DNA of 64,000 nt, taken from the NCBI GenBank assembly GCA_014529385.2, contig CM043959.1, positions 15,944,809-16,008,808 on the forward strand. Direction: 5' to 3'. The notes under the pieces were generated by a model, which searched no databases, had not been told where the DNA came from, and worked only from the letters and a program-made list of their open reading frames with translations. Shown piece by piece: positions 60,246 through 64,000 of the stretch (positions within the stretch are counted from its first letter, which is position 1; every line of letters begins with the position of its first letter). The stretch is from Adiantum capillus-veneris. Taxonomy: Eukaryota; Streptophyta; Polypodiopsida; Polypodiales; Pteridaceae. Position numbers and translations under genes: made by a program.

Positions 60246-61178
60246 CTATTTGTTGGGTGGACTTGCATCCTCCTCAAGTGCCTTTTCTTCTTGAGATGAT
60301 ACCTTAACCTTCTTGCTTCTTTCCTCGTATGCTTTGCGACGTACATTTTGTTGCATAAGAGTGCGATCCTCATATACATTACAACCCGTTCCTTTGAGGT
60401 AGATCCAACCATTGTCAAGGATGATCTTTCTCTTTACCTCATCAGCCATGGTACATACAATAGGTCTTTCTCCCGAGCGAGGGACTCCTTGTTTTCCAAC
60501 TCGATGTGCACCATAAGCCATGATTCCTGACATGCCAAAGTGTGTAGCAAAAAACTCTTCAATAGCAACCGCAAGAGATTGGGGTGTTTCCATGCTTTCC
60601 TCCTTGATTCCACGAATGACGATGTTCTTTGAGCGTTTTTGTCGTTCTTGCAATTCTTGAGTGTCCACATTCTCTACATTCTTTGCTTGGACAACGGCTT
60701 GCGTGATAGGAGATGTAGAAACCACATTATCCTTACATATATCAGCCCATGATTTGGATGCATTTCTCATCTCACATACATCATGTCGTATTGTATTTAT
60801 CGTTTCCTCTTTCAATACATGATCACTCTCAACTTTGCTCAAGCGCTCTTTCACTACATTCATGTCCACAAGAGAGCGTTTACATTCTTGAACTTCATTC
60901 TCAAGATGCATCAAGCGCGTTGTTTGCATTTCAAGAACCTTCTTGAGGTGCTCATTCTCCACAACGAGAACTCTTAAAGTACCATTTTCCATTGCAAGTG
61001 CGCGCAACTCTTCACCTTGCTTGTTGACGGTTTCTTGTAACGAGATCAAGTAAGCCATGATCATTGCTTCCGTTGTTGTAGACGATGTGGTTGGATTAGC
61101 ATCCAAATTCCTTGGAGATTTTGCATCATTCTCCATGGCGAGTGTGGCTTTTCCACCCTTGCGAGTTTTGTCTGACAT
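60246..61178 (-). CDS. LINE ORF1: coiled-coil, RRM-like RNA-binding protein
   Basis: 310 codons from ATG at 61178 (MSDKTRKGGKATLAM). The open frame extends further upstream through the (CT)n tract, but this ATG gives a normal start. Residues about 40-140 are heptad-rich (VNKQGEELRALAMENGTLRV, LEMQTTRLMHLENEVQE), a trimer-forming coiled coil in relatives. From about 185 come KNIVIRGIKEES, AHRVGKQG, RPIVCTMADEVKRKIIL and VYEDRTLMQQNVRRKAYEER. These match the RRM and C-terminal domains of L1 ORF1p, the RNA-binding chaperone of the transposition complex. Many plant LINEs instead have a CCHC knuckle here; none is seen. Confidence 0.85.
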   Translation of the reverse strand: MSDKTRKGGKATLAMENDAKSPRNLDANPTTSSTTTEAMIMAYLISLQETVNKQGEELRALAMENGTLRVLVVENEHLKKVLEMQTTRLMHLENEVQECKRSLVDMNVVKERLSKVESDHVLKEETINTIRHDVCEMRNASKSWADICKDNVVSTSPITQAVVQAKNVENVDTQELQERQKRSKNIVIRGIKEESMETPQSLAVAIEEFFATHFGMSGIMAYGAHRVGKQGVPRSGERPIVCTMADEVKRKIILDNGWIYLKGTGCNVYEDRTLMQQNVRRKAYEERSKKVKVSSQEEKALEEDASPPNK

Positions 61179-61202
61179 TGCCTTCAAGTCGGCAACAAAA
61201 AC

Positions 61203-61204
<2 letters not shown>

Positions 61205-61292
<88 letters not shown>
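61205..61292. repeat. (GA)n microsatellite in the LINE 5' part
   Basis: About 44 AG units, (CT)n on the LINE sense strand, 27 bp before the ORF1 ATG. Confidence 0.97.
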
Positions 61293-61297
<5 letters not shown>

Positions 61298-61300
61298 ATA

Positions 61301-62900
61301 ATCTTGGACCCATTATCTGTATCCATTCAATGCAAGATTTTAAAGGTGATTTCCCCTTGGTCAATAGAAGCTTTTTATAATGATTTTCTCAAGTTTTCTT
61401 ACACACACCTCGCATATAGTGCAAACACAACAAAGAAATATAGAAACAAAGTAGCTTCTGGCACACAAATATGGCTTCCAAACTACACAACAAGTACCCA
61501 AAAGTATAATAGAGGTTAAAGTGGCCATAGGAGACCATATAAGGAGGAATCAATGCCTGCTCAATAATTCCCCAAAACCCTAGGTGGCCAAATTGTGATT
61601 TGAACATCTTAACCACAATTGACCAAAAGTGATACCAACATGTTCCATTCATTGTGGGGATCTCAAGGTTGCACTTGCATTCTCAATTATCTCTATAATG
61701 GGAAAATAAATAGTAGATTAGTGATTGAGCCATGAAAAAGCATCCCCAAGGTCACCAAAGTGACCAAAATTTATGGAAATTGGGCCGAAGGGATAAAGGA
61801 AAGCAAAGTTGGTATCAAGAGTGTGGAAAATTTAGATGGGGTTAAAACTGGATATGCCTTTGCCCCGGGCCGGACTTCCTTTGTTTGGTCTCCCACTGAC
61901 TCCACTAACTTACCCTTATTTTTTATATACATAGAAGAATAAGGAGAGTGCTTCTTGCCACTCTGCTCCACCCCATATAGTGTGTTCTTCTTCCTTTTCT
62001 CCTTCTTTGCTCCATGCATGTGCATGCATTTCACACTTCACCTTGGTGGAGCGAGGGAGCGCAATGACACTGGTCTTGAAATTTTCATTGTCGCTTTTGA
62101 TAGCGGCGGCTTTTGGCATTACGGATTGTCTGAAGGTGGCAGCATCAACGCATGTGTCCTTGCCAATGCGGGAGCCTTACCCTAGTTCAAAGGCTAATAT
62201 TGCCTTAGACTAAGGTCTCTGTAGGGAGCTCAAAACATAGTTGCAGAGAGCCAACCCACATCTAAAACCTATTTTTAAAAGATATAAAGCAAAGGATCCA
62301 GAAGGAGAAACCTTAAAGATCTTAACAAGTTTTAAAAGGCCACGCCAATGCTTGCTACAACTTCTCAACCTGCTTCATAAAGTGCTACTAACGTACAACA
62401 AAAGAATCAAGAAAAGTGGAAGTATGCCAACTTATTGGAATAAATGAACAAGGACAGAGGCTTGAATCTCAAGAACCTTTGGCATTTTATTTTGGCCCTA
62501 ACAAGGTAACTCAAAGTTTCCACTGAAAATACATGGTAGAATAGTCAAAGTTGGGTAGTTAAGCCAATAAATGAGCAAGTCATTAATCCCAGCTTTAAGT
62601 AATATTTTGTATGGTCTAAGAGTTTTAGCTATTGTAGGTACTACTCAAGCTAGCACAATTGAGCATATCTAACTCGAGTCACTCATGCTAGTATAAGTGA
62701 GCATAAGAGTCAAAGTCTATGTATTTTAAGTCGAATGGAGTGTTAGCACATAGCTAACATCGAGAGCCTATACACTTAGCCTATGATGTAATTTTTCATT
62801 TTTTTGATCATTTTGGACATCCATATCCCTAAGCCATTGTAATTATTTTATTTTTGGAATTACTTGTAACTATTATGTGATTATGAGCTAGACAAAGTGG
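61301..62900. other. intergenic, no gene recognised
   Basis: Short frames at 61760-61942 and 61955-62213 have no family motif. The last few hundred bases may already be the U3 of the LTR described next. Confidence 0.4.
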
Positions 62901-63665
62901 GGCTACGCGCTTCCAGATTGTATCAAGGAAATTCTAGGCTACTATGAGTTAGTATCTTTTCTCATTTTTGAACCCTAAACCTTTGGCTAAGGTATAAAAG
63001 CCAGTTTTTGTAAAACCTAGGGGAGACTTTTGGATGATAAGTGTTATGATTGACTTACAGAGCATTGTGTACTCTCCTGCTTTCTTCTCAAGCTCATGAT
63101 TCCCTTGTGAAGTGTCTGTTTGAAGTGTCATCTCCTTCATTTCTTGCGATTAGACTGTGTTTTTGTTGTTGCTCACCTATTCCTTAATCTGCTCATAACT
63201 CTAGATTTACATAACAAAATTGCATTTTATGCATTGGACGGGTGTAGTGGCATCATTGCTAAGCTCTAGGATGTATTCTGGGTCGAAAACGCTTAGGTTA
63301 AATCTACTCTATAGACAATAAGCGCGATTTGGCAAGTGGTCAAAAAGGGGATCTAAGGGTTCAAGCATGTATCTTTAGATGTTTTCAACCCATCCTATAA
63401 GTTTCGTCTTGTTTTTACTTTGTTTACTTGGTGAACTAATGAGATTTGTCGGCGGTCACGTAGATAGGTTTTGTTGTTTGACATATAGTAGAGTGTAGAT
63501 TTGGGTAATACAAGGATTGAGTGTGTTTTTTGAGAGATTGAAAACCTCTTGTAGTCTCCATGTAGTAGTCAAGTTGAATCCATCCCACGGTATGATTTTT
63601 ATGTTCGTGGTTCTCACTGTCACTACTACAATAAGATAGTGAGGCTTGGTATTGGGAGAGCCCCA
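62900..63665 (+). repeat. 5' LTR of a further LTR element (left end not fixed)
   Basis: A clear TATAAAA (62993-62999) is followed by about 670 bp that ends AGCCCCA at 63665, just before a primer-binding site. This is the R-U5 layout of a plant LTR. The U3 start was not located and may lie before 62900. Confidence 0.6.
62993..62999 (+). promoter_or_regulatory. TATA box in LTR
   Basis: GGTATAAAAGCC within the presumed LTR. Confidence 0.6.
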
Positions 63666-63670
63666 TATTT

Positions 63671-63688
63671 TGGCGCCGTAACCGGGGA
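63671..63688 (+). promoter_or_regulatory. Tat/Athila-type primer-binding site
   Basis: TGGCGCCGTAACCGGGGA is nearly the TGGCGCCGTTGCCGGGGA found after the 5' LTR of many Tat/Athila-type plant elements. Confidence 0.8.
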
Positions 63689-64000
63689 TGATGTTACGAG
63701 ACTGGGCACCGTCCTGTTGTAGTGGTTAGCTGCAATTGGGATAGCTGGGCGTAATGGTTAATTATGTGCTGTCTATTTATTTTACTAATTGAGTTGATGA
63801 TGATTTTGTAGAGTGGAATGCGGGGAGTTGATGAAGAGGCGACGGCAATTACTCTTGGCCATTTTATATTTGCACAGTATCTTAGAACATTTCAATAAGC
63901 CACTATGGCTCTGTAAATAGTTGTAGTGGGAACTCCCCTTATGGGTCATGCAAGAACTAATGAGCTTTACTCATTTACAAAAGTGAAGTGGTTGTAAAAG
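63689..64000 (+). mobile_element. start of the interior of the LTR element, cut by the window end
   Basis: Leader sequence after the primer site; no gag frame is visible yet in these 312 bases. Confidence 0.55.

Larger units (their letters stand above)
56805..61300 (-). mobile_element. LINE retrotransposon, both ORFs open
   Basis: Non-LTR element of about 4.5 kb on the minus strand: a (CT)n-bearing 5' part, ORF1, ORF2 six bases later, a short 3' untranslated region of about 55 bp and a simple-repeat tail in place of poly(A). Both ORFs are free of stops, so this may be a recent or active copy. Target duplications could not be picked out because the tail blurs the 3' boundary; the 5' boundary near 61300 is approximate. 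Confidence 0.92.

Overview
This is nuclear DNA from a land plant, most likely a fern. It carries a GUX-type xylan glucuronosyltransferase gene, PLS-class PPR repeats, chromodomain Ty3/gypsy elements, LINEs and very long dinucleotide repeats. The near-identical PPR triplets and the Ty3/gypsy, copia and LINE density suggest a large homosporous-fern-like genome; the assignment to ferns is inference, while 'plant' is secure. No tRNA, rRNA, CRISPR array or prokaryotic feature was seen.

Layout. 1-6419: decayed Ty3/gypsy chromovirus copy A (5' LTR lies outside the window). 6420-10236: decayed coding pieces, one with coiled coils and one resembling an FCP1/NIF-type HAD phosphatase. 10237-20998: a minus-strand Ty1/copia relic split in two by a complete Ty3/gypsy element C (10631-19591, 5-bp target duplication CCTAT). 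C has gag, protease, RT, RNase H, integrase and an extra 3' ORF. 22017-29609: copy B of the chromovirus, almost intact, with paired LTRs. 29610-32440: intergenic with a copia gag scrap and microsatellites. 32963-35855: the one clearly intact host gene, a four-exon GUX gene on the minus strand. 36300-44790: a 33-base G run, a truncated LINE tail, an iPGM exon fragment, a PPR pseudogene and a long stretch of PPR debris with an OTU fragment. 44792-49627: element D (minus strand), an LTR element with no RT or integrase that encodes a zinc-knuckle/coiled-coil protein. 49628-56660: repeats, including a candidate short LTR element at 51.7-53.1 kb. 56660-61300: a LINE (minus) with both ORFs open. 61300-64000: intergenic, ending in the 5' LTR and primer-binding site of another LTR element that runs off the window.

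How parts relate. Elements C and D share the same primer-binding sequence just inside the 5' LTR, and both carry a 3'-terminal acidic coiled-coil ORF with a similar VW..MK..V......PY.M segment. D therefore looks like a non-autonomous partner of a C-like element. Nearly all nonsense codons in C read as Gln or Arg codons hit by C-to-T change, as expected for a methylated, silenced plant transposon. Four TCGGA boxes at 15-16-bp spacing occur in C's LTR and again, at exactly 15-bp spacing, just upstream of its extra ORF, suggesting an internal promoter. The LINE ends in a short-repeat tail, and a truncated copy at 36.8 kb shows the same tail, offering a route by which the many (CT)n tracts here arose.

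All homology calls come from reading translations by eye, without database searches.
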